Source: a virus. Taken from it: a stretch of 28,957 bases of DNA. Below are positions 17,901 to 23,573 of this stretch, one piece after another. How positions within the stretch are numbered: position 1 is the first letter of the stretch; every line of letters starts with the position of its first letter. Position numbers and translations under genes: made by a program. Where the stretch lies: the IMG/VR virus record IMGVR_UViG_3300023106_000024, positions 1 to 28,957 of that record. The stretch is one strand, 5' to 3'. The notes under the pieces are model-generated. The model saw only the letters and a list, made by a program, of their open reading frames with translations. It made no database searches and was not told the DNA's origin.

Positions 17901-18022
17901 ACGAGTGGTTTTTGTCCGCTGCCGTAACGGAGGAATCTATTAGCTTCTGAGGTTCCTAGACTATTTTCTGTCTTACCTGTAAGAGCTTGGGCGGCAATTT
18001 TAACACGTTGTTGAAGGTTCAT
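14963..18022 (-). CDS. Portal-MuF fusion with an inserted 2H phosphoesterase domain
   Basis: This 1019-residue protein has a portal body at residues about 1-420 (portal-like segments include YSYAAIVKRANRTSVLGRRF and SKILFAVSGTGKTVLG). An acidic, low-complexity linker covers about 420-470. Residues about 500-655 are a 2H phosphoesterase-like domain with two H-x-T-L motifs, PHVTLLYG (H542) and PHMTLAYV (H620), about 78 residues apart. Residues about 690-1019 form a MuF head-morphogenesis domain ending with ARTESARVFNQSQFE, a CVHCEYLI piece and VHPNCNCEYVLI. Portal and MuF are often adjacent and sometimes fused; the 2H insertion is unusual. 2H enzymes act on 2',3'-cyclic or 2'-5' linked nucleotides and RNA ends, so a nucleotide-directed role in the virion or early infection is possible (inference). 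The start has no strong ribosome site. Confidence 0.85.
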   Translation of the reverse strand: MNLQQRVKIAAQALTGKTENSLGTSEANRFLRYGSGQKPLVQNWSDVKMSDEDMYTGYSYAAIVKRANRTSVLGRRFILTEASAKTVEEYQSREEDLIHPYLKVVNRSKDFTKKMFWYEISTYLDLEGVYYLGTVRNSRTKANGETTVGAVQKFVLINPYEMRKVIKESTGEVGGYVESHNGFYREWAPQEIIEIKMLNPFDKDKPFAMTDAAKESQFTLKQAGDYTRQTINGNISSPGVVSTEVLLDDQKFENFKERVRGKQKGEPIFANGTGAIRWQDMQIDLDKAALDKINDIQSKILFAVSGTGKTVLGIEESGTTRDTSQTQDENFTVDAIIPRVEDICDALNLDYRRWYDEWEENEFEIVVDSPVESDRESEIKDIEIRDSAYELAKKLIADGYEREAAFKYANGEISWEELGEPEVAEDEEETPADKPKTEDDEVDGITDEDEDTDEPKDGASPGGSGGGKLEENNLRGKVLNQIASRDYPELYDDIDIDTDDLGCIMLNLEPMEVLKHVEGLEDEVFENPKFDQGAIPAETVPHVTLLYGLLENGNKWKEKVDLLLKDWKLESVKIDHVGFFETPDSYAIVAHLEKTDELVDGHERLTLLPHINTFSEYLPHMTLAYVKLEANPEPWVKALGKVYNGKTVKASGINYGDHEDKDDDDDADNAVSSSSKPSLSSVGQEHNSLSKSGLIVAYNALDGDTRDIIQQQEVRLRNGFATVERQIVEIAAEAVANNKDIIPKEDRKKFEQDVAAMLNVFYINLYPIFGRQLMSKRASEYGELATYEMTTEAQAYIEQMAQQAAESHVATVIKDLVAAMAIATAVVITAQLATLVLAAIAAGKASVVKKFPPNPTREQVIRVIESGDMDNTALYREAQKYAQEGAGRDEIVRAVRNKYPEISKNRATTIARTESARVFNQSQFEADKQFLNSSGLMDRAYKQLRSRTGTPCVHCEYLIRQPAIPFMKNFADLGTTLSATETKEDGTVKVKSLPINWEPVSAGNVHPNCNCEYVLIIKD

Positions 18023-18059
18023 TAAATACGCCGTATATTATATTGTTTGTTCTATACTA

Positions 18060-18068
18060 ATTATACCA
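18060..18068 (-). promoter_or_regulatory. Extended -10 promoter for the portal operon
   Basis: The minus strand carries TGGTATAAT about 38 bases before the portal ATG, followed by TAGTATAGAAC. It resembles the capsid promoter (TGGTATAATAGGTATAGA). The upstream -35 zone is occupied by the hairpin at 18069-18097, so recognition would depend on the extended -10 or on a phage factor. Confidence 0.6.
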
Positions 18069-18101
18069 AATAAGCCCTCCGCTTGGGAAGGCTTATTTTT
18101 T
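18069..18101 (-). terminator. Hairpin with A and T tracts, terminator joined to a promoter
   Basis: On the minus strand AAAAAATAAGCCTTCCC pairs with GGAGGGCTTATT around the loop, giving a stem of about 12 bp that includes one G.U pair. On the plus strand that pair would be a C.A mismatch, so the minus-strand RNA is the better hairpin. TTATTT follows. It would end transcripts from the 18116-18349 gene immediately before the portal promoter begins. Confidence 0.55.
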
Positions 18102-18115
18102 ACAATAGAAATTAT

Positions 18116-18349
18116 CTAAAAAAGAGTGTCTTGTGAAGACGAACTATTGATGCGATTTATAGTGTGCAGAACATCTTCAGCTTCATTTAGTTTGTCTAAA
18201 GCATCAAGATAAAGTTGGTCACGTTCTGCTTGACTGAGTGCTAAGATACGAGCTTCAAGTGGTGTCGCAAGCCTCTCTTCTACTTCTAGATTTCGTGGTT
18301 GTGCTTCACCGTCAGCACTAGCTTTTATTTCGGGGTTGAATCCGTTCAT
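18116..18349 (-). CDS. Hypothetical helical protein
   Basis: This 77-residue protein has a long amphipathic helical stretch (EVEERLATPLEARILALSQ, then AERDQLYLDALDKLNEAEDVL) after a polar start. No family recognised. The ATG follows AGGAG at a good distance. It is the last gene before the hairpin and portal promoter, with an extended -10 element (TGCTATAAT, 18383-18391) upstream. The function is unknown. Confidence 0.7.
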   Translation of the reverse strand: MNGFNPEIKASADGEAQPRNLEVEERLATPLEARILALSQAERDQLYLDALDKLNEAEDVLHTINRINSSSSQDTLF

Positions 18350-18382
18350 CAGTTCTCCTAGTTGTGTTTGTATTATCTTCTA

Positions 18383-18391
18383 ATTATAGCA
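18383..18391 (-). promoter_or_regulatory. Possible extended -10 promoter
   Basis: The minus strand shows TTGCTATAATTAGAAG, an extended -10 (TGC-TATAAT) about 34 bases before the ATG at 18349. A TTGCAA lies 15 bases before the hexamer, shorter than usual. Support is modest. Confidence 0.4.
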
Positions 18392-18393
18392 AC

Positions 18394-18612
18394 TTAGTCT
18401 TTGTTGCAATCGGTCTTTTCGCCAAGTACGGTTGTACAATATTGCTCTGGTGTCCCTTGATTGTGCACCACTGTAGTCACTGAACAAATAGCTAGGAATA
18501 TAACAAATACAGCTAGAACAATCGCTAGTGAATTTGTAACAGCCTCGCTTCTACCGCCCCATTTTCTAATTAGATATACAGATGTTCGTTCTACAAAATA
18601 TGGCAAAATCAT
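18394..18612 (-). CDS. Single-pass membrane protein
   Basis: This 72-residue protein has a basic N-terminus, one hydrophobic segment (SLAIVLAVFVIFLAICSV, about residues 28-45) and a polar tail with two cysteines (EQYCTTVLGEKTDC). It overlaps the preceding gene by four bases. Its place among other membrane proteins suggests a lysis accessory such as a spanin or holin partner, but no lysin is seen, so this remains a guess. Confidence 0.65.
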   Translation of the reverse strand: MILPYFVERTSVYLIRKWGGRSEAVTNSLAIVLAVFVIFLAICSVTTVVHNQGTPEQYCTTVLGEKTDCNKD

Positions 18613-18950
18613 TTAACTTGTACTCCGTGTTGACATAAATAATATTCTGAGCCGTCAAGTGTTTCAACCTGATACATTCTTGCACAAACTTCCTTGTGAT
18701 ACTGCATGTTTCTTTGAATCATAGGACGGTCAAAACTATGCCACTCTGGATATTGCGTGTGTATTGTTTTTATATAGCCTGGTCTGAAGTTAGGGCTTCT
18801 ATAAGCAGTCTGTATACCCCTATTTGCTTGTCGTGTTGCAAACTCTGAGTATTCACTTTGTTTTTTACTTGGACTGTCTATATCTAGAAAGCTGAAGCTA
18901 ATCTTAGGCGTGTATTCCCATATCTTCGTAATAAAGAAAGGAACAATCAT
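18609..18950 (-). CDS. Hypothetical protein
   Basis: This 113-residue protein starts MIVPFFITKIWEYTPKISF and contains many aromatic and basic residues (YRSPNFRPGYIKTIHTQY, PEWHSFDRPMIQRNMQYH), ending with YYLCQHGVQVK. No convincing membrane segment or catalytic motif is visible and no family is recognised. It overlaps the downstream membrane gene and starts 4 bases after its upstream neighbour, so it is clearly one of that operon's genes. Confidence 0.6.
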   Translation of the reverse strand: MIVPFFITKIWEYTPKISFSFLDIDSPSKKQSEYSEFATRQANRGIQTAYRSPNFRPGYIKTIHTQYPEWHSFDRPMIQRNMQYHKEVCARMYQVETLDGSEYYLCQHGVQVK

Positions 18951-18953
18951 CTT

Positions 18954-19337
18954 CTAGAACCTATAGCTTTTGCTAGATGTCTTGTCTTCTTTAAACTCTT
19001 TAATCTTTTTCACGATGTCTTCAAGTGCGTAGTACTTTGGGTTTCCTAAGTATGCAATAGCACCATAGACAAAGCCAATACCAATAGCAACAGGGATTAA
19101 AGCCCAAAACTGTACGAACTGCCAAAGAATGAAGCCAGCTACAAACAGAATAAGTGCAGTGAATAGCTCATTCGCACCACGGACAATGTATTGTCGTACA
19201 AAGATAGTCCATAGCTCTGAAGCTGCAACGCCAAGACCCTTAGCTAGTGAATCAATCACTTGCTTCGCTTGAGCACCTAATACAGCAACTGCATCTGTCT
19301 CAATTTGCTTTTCTGCTTGTGTTTTCTTAGCAGCCAT
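18954..19337 (-). CDS. Membrane protein, possibly holin-like
   Basis: This 127-residue protein has an Ala-rich helical N-terminus (about residues 1-55). Two adjacent hydrophobic stretches follow (ELFTALILFVAGFILWQFV and ALIPVAIGIGFVYGAIAYLG, about 57-95), then a Lys-rich tail (VKKIKEFKEDKTSSKSYRF). Two transmembrane helices and a basic end resemble class II holin-like topology, but the long N-terminal helix is atypical. It follows the Gly-rich small protein at 19339-19527 with one base between. Confidence 0.55.
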   Translation of the reverse strand: MAAKKTQAEKQIETDAVAVLGAQAKQVIDSLAKGLGVAASELWTIFVRQYIVRGANELFTALILFVAGFILWQFVQFWALIPVAIGIGFVYGAIAYLGNPKYYALEDIVKKIKEFKEDKTSSKSYRF

Positions 19338-19338
19338 A

Positions 19339-19527
19339 TTATTCTTCGTCTTTCTTTTTGTCTAGAGTTACTGCACCAGCAACTAGACCAAGTAGAACGC
19401 TTTTAGCTTTCTCATTATCACTGATGAAATAACCAACTAATGCACCAAGTAGTGCACCTTTATTTTGCTTGACGATTTCAGGAGCTTTTTCCTCAAAGCC
19501 GTCTTGTACTTTTTCTATTAAATTCAT
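19339..19527 (-). CDS. Small glycine-rich membrane-associated protein
   Basis: This 62-residue protein carries a Gly/Ala/Leu segment (KGALLGALVGYFISDNEKAK, then SVLLGLVAGAVTL), flanked by acidic and basic ends. It may form one or two short hydrophobic helices. The start follows GAGAGGGTAAA, a strong ribosome site. It is the first gene after the large non-coding region and would be translated from whatever transcript reads through it. Confidence 0.6.
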   Translation of the reverse strand: MNLIEKVQDGFEEKAPEIVKQNKGALLGALVGYFISDNEKAKSVLLGLVAGAVTLDKKKDEE

Positions 19528-19555
19528 TTTACCCTCTCTTACTTTAAATGTACCG

Positions 19556-20402
19556 TGCTAGTAGCAATCTCAAGCACTTTAATCTAAAATGCTTAGAATC
19601 TCTATCGTCATAGAGTTTGCTTGAGTCAGGCGGGACTGCATACACTCTTGTTCTATCTGCCAACTTCGATGTCGTTGAATACACAGATGAGCTTTAGCAT
19701 GACCAGTGAACCCTTTACGTCCTTTGTATTGCTACAGCTACTCAAGAGGCTAGGTGAGCTAGGCACTTTAGGTCTAGGTTCTAGTATTGAGACTGCTATT
19801 ACTACCAGTACGTTACATTTAATTGATGTGAAGTTATGGACTAGAGCTGTTGTCTCATGGGGTCTCATGTCTCTGAAATTCTCCAGATGCCACGTTCCTA
19901 CTCTAATTCATAATCGTGTAAATACTTAGCCCGTATACGGTGATGAATTGTCTGCAACTAGTTATATTAGACTTTGCATGTTCTATAGGTATTTCTACCG
20001 CAAACTTCAGGGGTTCACTTGCCCCTCTCTTGTTGTTGCCGTTTCCTAGATTTATTTCAATACACAATGAGCGTGAGGTAGGGATTCCCGCTTTTGCCAC
20101 CCTACATGACGGAGCTATCTCAACGCTTCCCGTCAACTACTGTTGAGACCCACCATAGGTGCTGTACCAAAAAGTATGTTTACTAATTAACGTCTATTAC
20201 ATCACTCACACTCGTAACAATCAACGCCCACAAGGGAGCGTCTCAAGAAGTTATCCCACACATGGTAGGTAACTATTGACAATACAAGGCTCAACCTATC
20301 AAGCAGTACTACCTATAATAGGGCTTTACGCTTTTCAGCCAGTCCCTAAGAACCAACGACCTTATATTGCCATAACTTCACACCAAGTTGTTAATGTTCT
20401 AC
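19556..20402 (-). ncRNA. Candidate large structured non-coding RNA, roughly 850 nt
   Basis: Positions 19528-20441 hold no ribosome-site-supported ORF on either strand, but show nested pairing on the minus strand. A 16-bp helix pairs 20370-20385 with 19824-19839 and encloses about 560 nt. Inside are an 8-bp helix (20144-20151 with 19860-19867) and hairpins at 20249-20274, 20224-20241, 20118-20148, 20078-20105 and 20009-20026. A GGTA-GAAA-TACC hairpin at 19988-19999 has a GNRA loop. A second domain is closed by 19728-19738 with 19557-19568 (11 bp, one bulge) and contains 19618-19625 with 19569-19576 and a hairpin at 19600-19615. Several helices include G.U pairs valid only on the minus strand. 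The promoter at 20408-20436 would start it near 20402; the 3' end is not defined by a terminator. Length and phage context recall the GOLLD and ROOL classes, but I cannot show homology. Confidence 0.7.
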
Positions 20403-20446
20403 TTATCATTGTAAATCAAAATGGTGTGAAATTCAATAGGGTTATG
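20371..20446 (-). repeat. Inverted repeat across the large-RNA promoter
   Basis: TTCACACCA (minus, 20422-20430) and TGGTGTGAA (minus, 20377-20385) are perfect 9-base arms. CATAAC (20441-20446) and GTTATG (20371-20376) add a further 6 bp. The first arm lies in the spacer of the promoter, so it is probably upstream of the transcript start. The second arm is also the 5' strand of the 16-bp closing helix. The DNA dyad could be an operator. Confidence 0.55.
20408..20436 (-). promoter_or_regulatory. Promoter for the large structured RNA
   Basis: On the minus strand TTGAAT (20431-20436) and TACAAT (20408-20413) are separated by exactly 17 bases, a good sigma70-type promoter. It sits directly after the stop of the helix-turn-helix gene at 20442, so the RNA need not depend on that gene's transcript. 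Confidence 0.6.
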
Positions 20447-20672
20447 CTTCTATTTTTCGCATAATAAGAGCATTGAGGTCTTCAACACTATCATTATTGC
20501 GTACACGTGGCATTGAAGGTAATTCTACGCCCTTAGTTCGTAAGTTGTTCGCTTTAGCTGAAGCAGATTCAATAGTCATGTCCATTTTTTCTGCTACGTA
20601 TTTAACACCAGCAGCTTTGTTTACTGCATCACACCATGTATTGACAAATTTGATATTGCTAATTTGACTCAC
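20442..20672 (-). CDS. Helix-turn-helix DNA-binding protein
   Basis: This 76-residue protein starts at a GTG (20672) behind AAAGGAT. Its core reads AVNKAAGVKYVAEKMDMTIE followed by SASAKANNLRTKGVELPSM. This matches a widespread phage HTH family in which a short helix, a turn and a recognition helix rich in Ala/Ser precede L-R-x-K-G-V-x-L. Such small proteins are often transcription factors. It is placed between its own promoter (20713-20741) and the large RNA, so it is a candidate regulator of early or RNA transcription. Target unknown. Confidence 0.7.
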   Translation of the reverse strand: MSQISNIKFVNTWCDAVNKAAGVKYVAEKMDMTIESASAKANNLRTKGVELPSMPRVRNNDSVEDLNALIMRKIEA

Positions 20673-20712
20673 GATAATATAATCCTTTCGTGATTACTAA
20701 TATTACAATTGT

Positions 20713-20741
20713 ATTGTAAATTATTAGTTGCAAAAAGGCAA
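20713..20741 (-). promoter_or_regulatory. Promoter of the HTH gene, with dyad
   Basis: TTGCCT (20736-20741), 17 bases, TACAAT (20713-20718) on the minus strand. A TACAATTGTA palindrome and ATTAGTAATC follow directly, the latter resembling ATTAGTAAAG after the promoters at 24206 and 24922. A TCACGA/TCGTGA pairing surrounds the ribosome site and could modulate initiation or bind the HTH protein. Confidence 0.65.
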
Positions 20742-20746
20742 GTATA

Positions 20747-20884
20747 TTATCTATTATGCTTAAGCTTGTTTCGGATAGTCCAATATGGCTTGTGATACCA
20801 AGAGTGGTGATAGTCAAGCCATAAGTTTCTTTCATCACCGTAAGGAGCTAAGTCTAAGCAATAATGGCAGAATGGACGAGGCAT
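20747..20884 (-). CDS. Small Cys/His protein, 45 residues
   Basis: This short ORF begins MPRPFCHYCLDLAPYGDE and continues to HHSWYHKPYWTIRNK. Its ATG at 20884 directly abuts the TAA of the preceding gene at 20885. It has a single C-x-x-C and several His/Trp residues, so a small metal-binding fold is possible but incomplete. It was judged real from its tight spacing and amino-acid usage. It ends a few bases before the promoter of the HTH gene. Confidence 0.6.
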   Translation of the reverse strand: MPRPFCHYCLDLAPYGDERNLWLDYHHSWYHKPYWTIRNKLKHNR

Positions 20885-21082
20885 TTATTTAACAGCTTCT
20901 TTTAGTCTAGCTAGAGCTGTCTTGTGCCAATCCCAGTTTGCATTTTGCTCAAGAGCTTCTGCTGCAAGTTCACTGATAACATGACTCACGCCAATAGCTA
21001 TATCAAACTTGTCTTGTGGATTCTTAATAATTGCTTTCTCTGATGCTTGCAATAGTTTCTCAACGTAATCTTTATAGTCCAT
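20885..21082 (-). CDS. Small helical hypothetical protein
   Basis: This 65-residue protein (MDYKDYVEKLLQASEKAIIK, then GVSHVISELAAEALEQNANW) is predicted mostly helical and ends in KEAVK. It follows its upstream neighbour by one base and is followed without gap by the Cys/His microprotein. No family recognised. Confidence 0.65.
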   Translation of the reverse strand: MDYKDYVEKLLQASEKAIIKNPQDKFDIAIGVSHVISELAAEALEQNANWDWHKTALARLKEAVK

Positions 21083-21083
21083 A

Positions 21084-21431
21084 TTATCCTTTCGTTTGTC
21101 TGTCTTTATTTAAGCTGGTTATGCTAGGTAAGTCAAGCTTATTTACGTCTATTCTTTCGTAATTTTCACCCTTTAACCATTCTTGATAGATAATTATAGC
21201 GTTACCCATATAAGCATGAATGCCTTCGCTATTTCGTGGGTCTTGCCAAGCTAAGTCATTCGCTATGCTATATATAGCACTTAGAGCATCAGAAACACGT
21301 TGGTCTCCGTACTGTTCTACCCATTTCTCTGCTTGAGGTGAATATTTTTCGTACAGGTCAGGTCGGTCAAAACCTAGTTGAAAAGTATAATCACCGATAA
21401 TTCTATTAGGTGTTATCTTTTTTTTACTCAT
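21084..21431 (-). CDS. Hypothetical protein
   Basis: This protein of about 115 residues starts MSKKKITPNRIIGDYTFQLG, then RPDLYEKYSPQAEKWVEQYG. I use the ATG at 21431 rather than the TTG at 21440, because the ATG overlaps the upstream stop (ATGAGTAA). The body is helical with a conserved-looking HAYMGNAIIIYQEWLKG segment. No family recognised. The overlap shows operon coupling. Confidence 0.6.
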   Translation of the reverse strand: MSKKKITPNRIIGDYTFQLGFDRPDLYEKYSPQAEKWVEQYGDQRVSDALSAIYSIANDLAWQDPRNSEGIHAYMGNAIIIYQEWLKGENYERIDVNKLDLPSITSLNKDRQTKG

Positions 21432-21789
21432 TGCCTTCAACCTGTTCTATAGAACGTATCTCATAGCGTAGAGTAAAGTCACTTCTACCGTCTGTTGGTG
21501 GTAGTATGCTTGATAGTAGCTTAAGAGCTGCTACTTTGTCTTCAGCAACAATTGAAATTGGTGTGCGAGTGCCAGTGTCGAAGTAATAGCCTGTTTTATC
21601 TTTATAGTAGTAGTTCATCTTAAAGCGAAACTTTGGCTTCAGCTTATTCTCTACAAACTTTGTAAGTGGGTTAAGAATCTTCTCAGTAGACTTGACGAAC
21701 TTACCAGCTTCACCTAAATCAAGCTCTTCTGTGTCTTTGCCGAACATTGCACGGCTCAGTACTTGTTCTATCTCTCTATTTAAAGTCAT
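21424..21789 (-). CDS. Hypothetical protein, alpha/beta
   Basis: This 121-residue protein begins MTLNREIEQVLSRAMFGKDT with a helical start. A basic strand-rich middle follows (KPKFRFKMNYYYKDKTGYYF), then SIVAEDKVAALKLLSSILPP. No clear family. It overlaps both neighbours by 8 to 14 bases. Confidence 0.6.
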   Translation of the reverse strand: MTLNREIEQVLSRAMFGKDTEELDLGEAGKFVKSTEKILNPLTKFVENKLKPKFRFKMNYYYKDKTGYYFDTGTRTPISIVAEDKVAALKLLSSILPPTDGRSDFTLRYEIRSIEQVEGNE

Positions 21790-22168
21790 TTTTAATCCTT
21801 ATACTGAGTCTTTTAATATCATCTGCACCGATTAAGATAGGAGTTGATACTGCATCACTTTGGATAAAGCCAAACAGACCACCCATGAAAGCGTGAAAGC
21901 CTTCTTGGTGCTTTTTGTCTGCTAACTCTTTCTTAGATAAGCTTTTACCTGAGATGCACCAGCTAGAAGGTACGTTGCCGCCATTTTTCTTGTCTCTGCT
22001 GAAGATTTGACCGTCAAAGGTAAAGTGTGAACTGCCCATTGTGCCAGTCGGTGTCTTTTCTTCATGTGTGTAGTACTGAGGTGCTAGCTCTGGTTGCATT
22101 ATGTGCATTCCAGTTATATACCGCTTGTTCTTTCTAAATGTTGCATTGTCCACCCTACGCTGGCTCAT
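21776..22168 (-). CDS. Hypothetical protein
   Basis: This protein of about 130 residues starts MSQRRVDNATFRKNKRYITG. The start at 22168 is preferred over an ATG at 22186 because a GAGGGGGAG site lies 7 bases before it. It contains GTMGSSHFTFDGQIFSRDKK and GFHAFMGGLFGFIQSDAVST. No known family. It overlaps the upstream gene's end by 14 bases. Confidence 0.6.
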   Translation of the reverse strand: MSQRRVDNATFRKNKRYITGMHIMQPELAPQYYTHEEKTPTGTMGSSHFTFDGQIFSRDKKNGGNVPSSWCISGKSLSKKELADKKHQEGFHAFMGGLFGFIQSDAVSTPILIGADDIKRLSIRIKNDFK

Positions 22169-22442
22169 TGTTGTTCTCCCCCTCAAATGAATGTCTGTTT
22201 AATTTAACGTCTAGTCGGTATTCGTTATGTCCTTGAGCACCAATAGCAGTAAGTGGGCTAGTAAATAGAAAGTCTTTATAGTGCTCTTTGCACAGGTCGA
22301 GTTCGCACATGTCAATATAAGGCTCTGAAGATTTACCCTCTGTCTGCTCAGTAGTGAACACGACTGGTAGTCTTAAATCATCTTTATATGACACATTAGG
22401 ACAATCTTTAATGTCACAATATGTTTCGCTAACTTTCACCAT
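22155..22442 (-). CDS. Small Cys-containing protein, possible zinc binder
   Basis: This 95-residue protein has CDIKDC near the start and CELDLCKEHY in the middle, a C-x4-C and C-x4-C-x2-H arrangement that could hold one zinc. The rest is beta-rich (RLPVVFTTEQTEG, NEYRLDVKLNRHSF). It overlaps both neighbours. Function unknown. Confidence 0.6.
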   Translation of the reverse strand: MVKVSETYCDIKDCPNVSYKDDLRLPVVFTTEQTEGKSSEPYIDMCELDLCKEHYKDFLFTSPLTAIGAQGHNEYRLDVKLNRHSFEGENNNEPA

Positions 22443-22812
22443 TTAAAAGCTCCTTAATTTCAGCTGCAACATGATAATAGGCTTTGTCAACACAACATGC
22501 ACTGCCTTGGGTGCGTTCAATATACTTTGTTGTTTGTCGGATTAGGAATGGTAGAGCCATGAGAATCCAGAATATCTCATCTTTCTTTTCTCGTGATAAT
22601 TCATTATAACCGTATTTCTCACCGAGTATCTTCGTAGCGTTTAGAACGTGGTCGGTCATTTTAAAGTCTAAGCTTCTAAGAAGAGACTCCATGTCGTTGC
22701 TGCCCTTGAATAGGTCTTTATATGAATCTGATTCTTTGCGTTCTTTATCAGCAAGAGCAACGATGCCACCCAGCAAGTCACCCAATACTTTTTCGTCAAT
22801 CTTTGTGCTCAT
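22429..22812 (-). CDS. Helical hypothetical protein
   Basis: This 127-residue protein (MSTKIDEKVLGDLLGGIVALADKERK...) is mainly helical. A KTTKYIERTQGSACCVDKAYYH-like segment with adjacent cysteines occurs near the end. It starts after AAAGGGAG. No family recognised. Confidence 0.6.
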   Translation of the reverse strand: MSTKIDEKVLGDLLGGIVALADKERKESDSYKDLFKGSNDMESLLRSLDFKMTDHVLNATKILGEKYGYNELSREKKDEIFWILMALPFLIRQTTKYIERTQGSACCVDKAYYHVAAEIKELLNGES

Positions 22813-22819
22813 GCTTTTA

Positions 22820-23056
22820 TTATACTCCCTTTTTATCTTTTATTAAAGCTCTTAATGCTTCTACCATTTCTTCAGGATTATCAGGGTCAACGAACTTGTA
22901 AGGCGTTTCACTGGTCGTGTAAATTGGGCCACGGTACGTCCAAGTAAAGACATTACGTCTATAGTACGACTTCAACCATATCCATTTACCAGTCTCTTGT
23001 ATCTTAGTAGGGAATAAAGCAAAACGCTTTTTCCATGCCCAAAAACCTTTACTCAT
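22820..23056 (-). CDS. Small basic aromatic-rich hypothetical protein
   Basis: This 78-residue protein starts MSKGFWAWKKRFALFPTKIQ and carries many Trp, Tyr and Arg residues (KWIWLKSYYRRNVFTWTYRG). An acidic helical end follows (NPEEMVEALRALIKDKKGV). The aromatic-basic mix suits RNA, membrane or protein binding; no family. Its start overlaps the upstream stop by one base (TAATG). Confidence 0.6.
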   Translation of the reverse strand: MSKGFWAWKKRFALFPTKIQETGKWIWLKSYYRRNVFTWTYRGPIYTTSETPYKFVDPDNPEEMVEALRALIKDKKGV

Positions 23057-23391
23057 TATATGTCCATTAGATGTTCATGTTCACAGGCATCACACACTGT
23101 TTCCATATGGTCATCTATACCATTTACATCATCTTGATAGCCACAAGCACGTTCGTATACCGTATGGTCTACTTTACCGCATTCGTCACATCTAGCAGTA
23201 GGTAAATCACCGTACTTTTCTTTGAGCTGTGAATAGTTAGACATGATAATACCAATATCAGAACTAGTGAGGACAACTCCATACTCTAGGAGTGCTTCAC
23301 TCCCCACACGTTGAGCATCGTACATATTCGTCACACCGCTATACTGTACTTGTAAGTAAGCGTGAAACTCTTCTTTGGTAATATCGTTCAT
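23056..23391 (-). CDS. Phage protein of the SG-TNM-D type with C-terminal zinc site
   Basis: This 111-residue protein begins with EEFHAYLQVQYSGVTNMYDA and then GIIMSNYSQLKEKYGDL, a pattern seen in a widespread small phage family (F..V..SG.TNM.D, later I..NY..L...Y). A zinc-ribbon-like tail follows: CDECGK, ACGYQDD, VCDACEHEH. The family is common in phages but of unknown role. The extra zinc module may be an addition. It overlaps the upstream gene by four bases. Confidence 0.65.
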   Translation of the reverse strand: MNDITKEEFHAYLQVQYSGVTNMYDAQRVGSEALLEYGVVLTSSDIGIIMSNYSQLKEKYGDLPTARCDECGKVDHTVYERACGYQDDVNGIDDHMETVCDACEHEHLMDI

Positions 23392-23573
23392 ATGTCTTCT
23401 CCTGCCATTTCTACACCAACTTGAAAGCTTGCGTACTCTTCAATTGCTTGAGCCAAGTCTTTAAATTGGTGTTCTTTAATAGTAATTTCATTAGGTCGGT
23501 AGTATTCTTTACGAGCAAAGAACTGAATTATCGTCTCTGGTGTAGTGCCAAAGTCTATCTCTAATTTACTCAT
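23388..23573 (-). CDS. Small hypothetical protein
   Basis: This 61-residue acidic protein (MSKLEIDFGTTPETIIQFFA...) has an alpha/beta pattern. Its start follows AAGGAATCCAGC, close to the leader ending seen before other early genes. It overlaps neighbours by four bases on each side. No family recognised. Confidence 0.6.
   Translation of the reverse strand: MSKLEIDFGTTPETIIQFFARKEYYRPNEITIKEHQFKDLAQAIEEYASFQVGVEMAGEDI

Noticed and set aside
14963-18022. P-loop ATPase in the portal (AVSGTGKT, residues 303-310)
   Set aside because: The match lies at a normal portal position and no Walker B or other ATPase motif accompanies it, so it is likely chance.
19621-19929. Plus-strand ORF of 102 codons in the gene-free region
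   Set aside because: It starts at TTG without a ribosome site, runs against all genes and overlaps the paired RNA segments.
20009-20026. tRNA T-arm look-alike (AGGGG-TTCACTTG-CCCCT)
   Set aside because: The loop is 8 bases and no acceptor, D or anticodon arms can be built around it; treated as a hairpin of the RNA.
19653-20136. Two minus-strand ORFs (71 and 77 codons) in the gene-free region
   Set aside because: No ribosome site, atypical composition, and they cross conserved-looking inverted repeats; structured RNA explains the segment better.
20276-20312. Plus-strand promoter TTGACA ... TATAAT
   Set aside because: The hexamers are 32 bases apart and no plus-strand gene follows.
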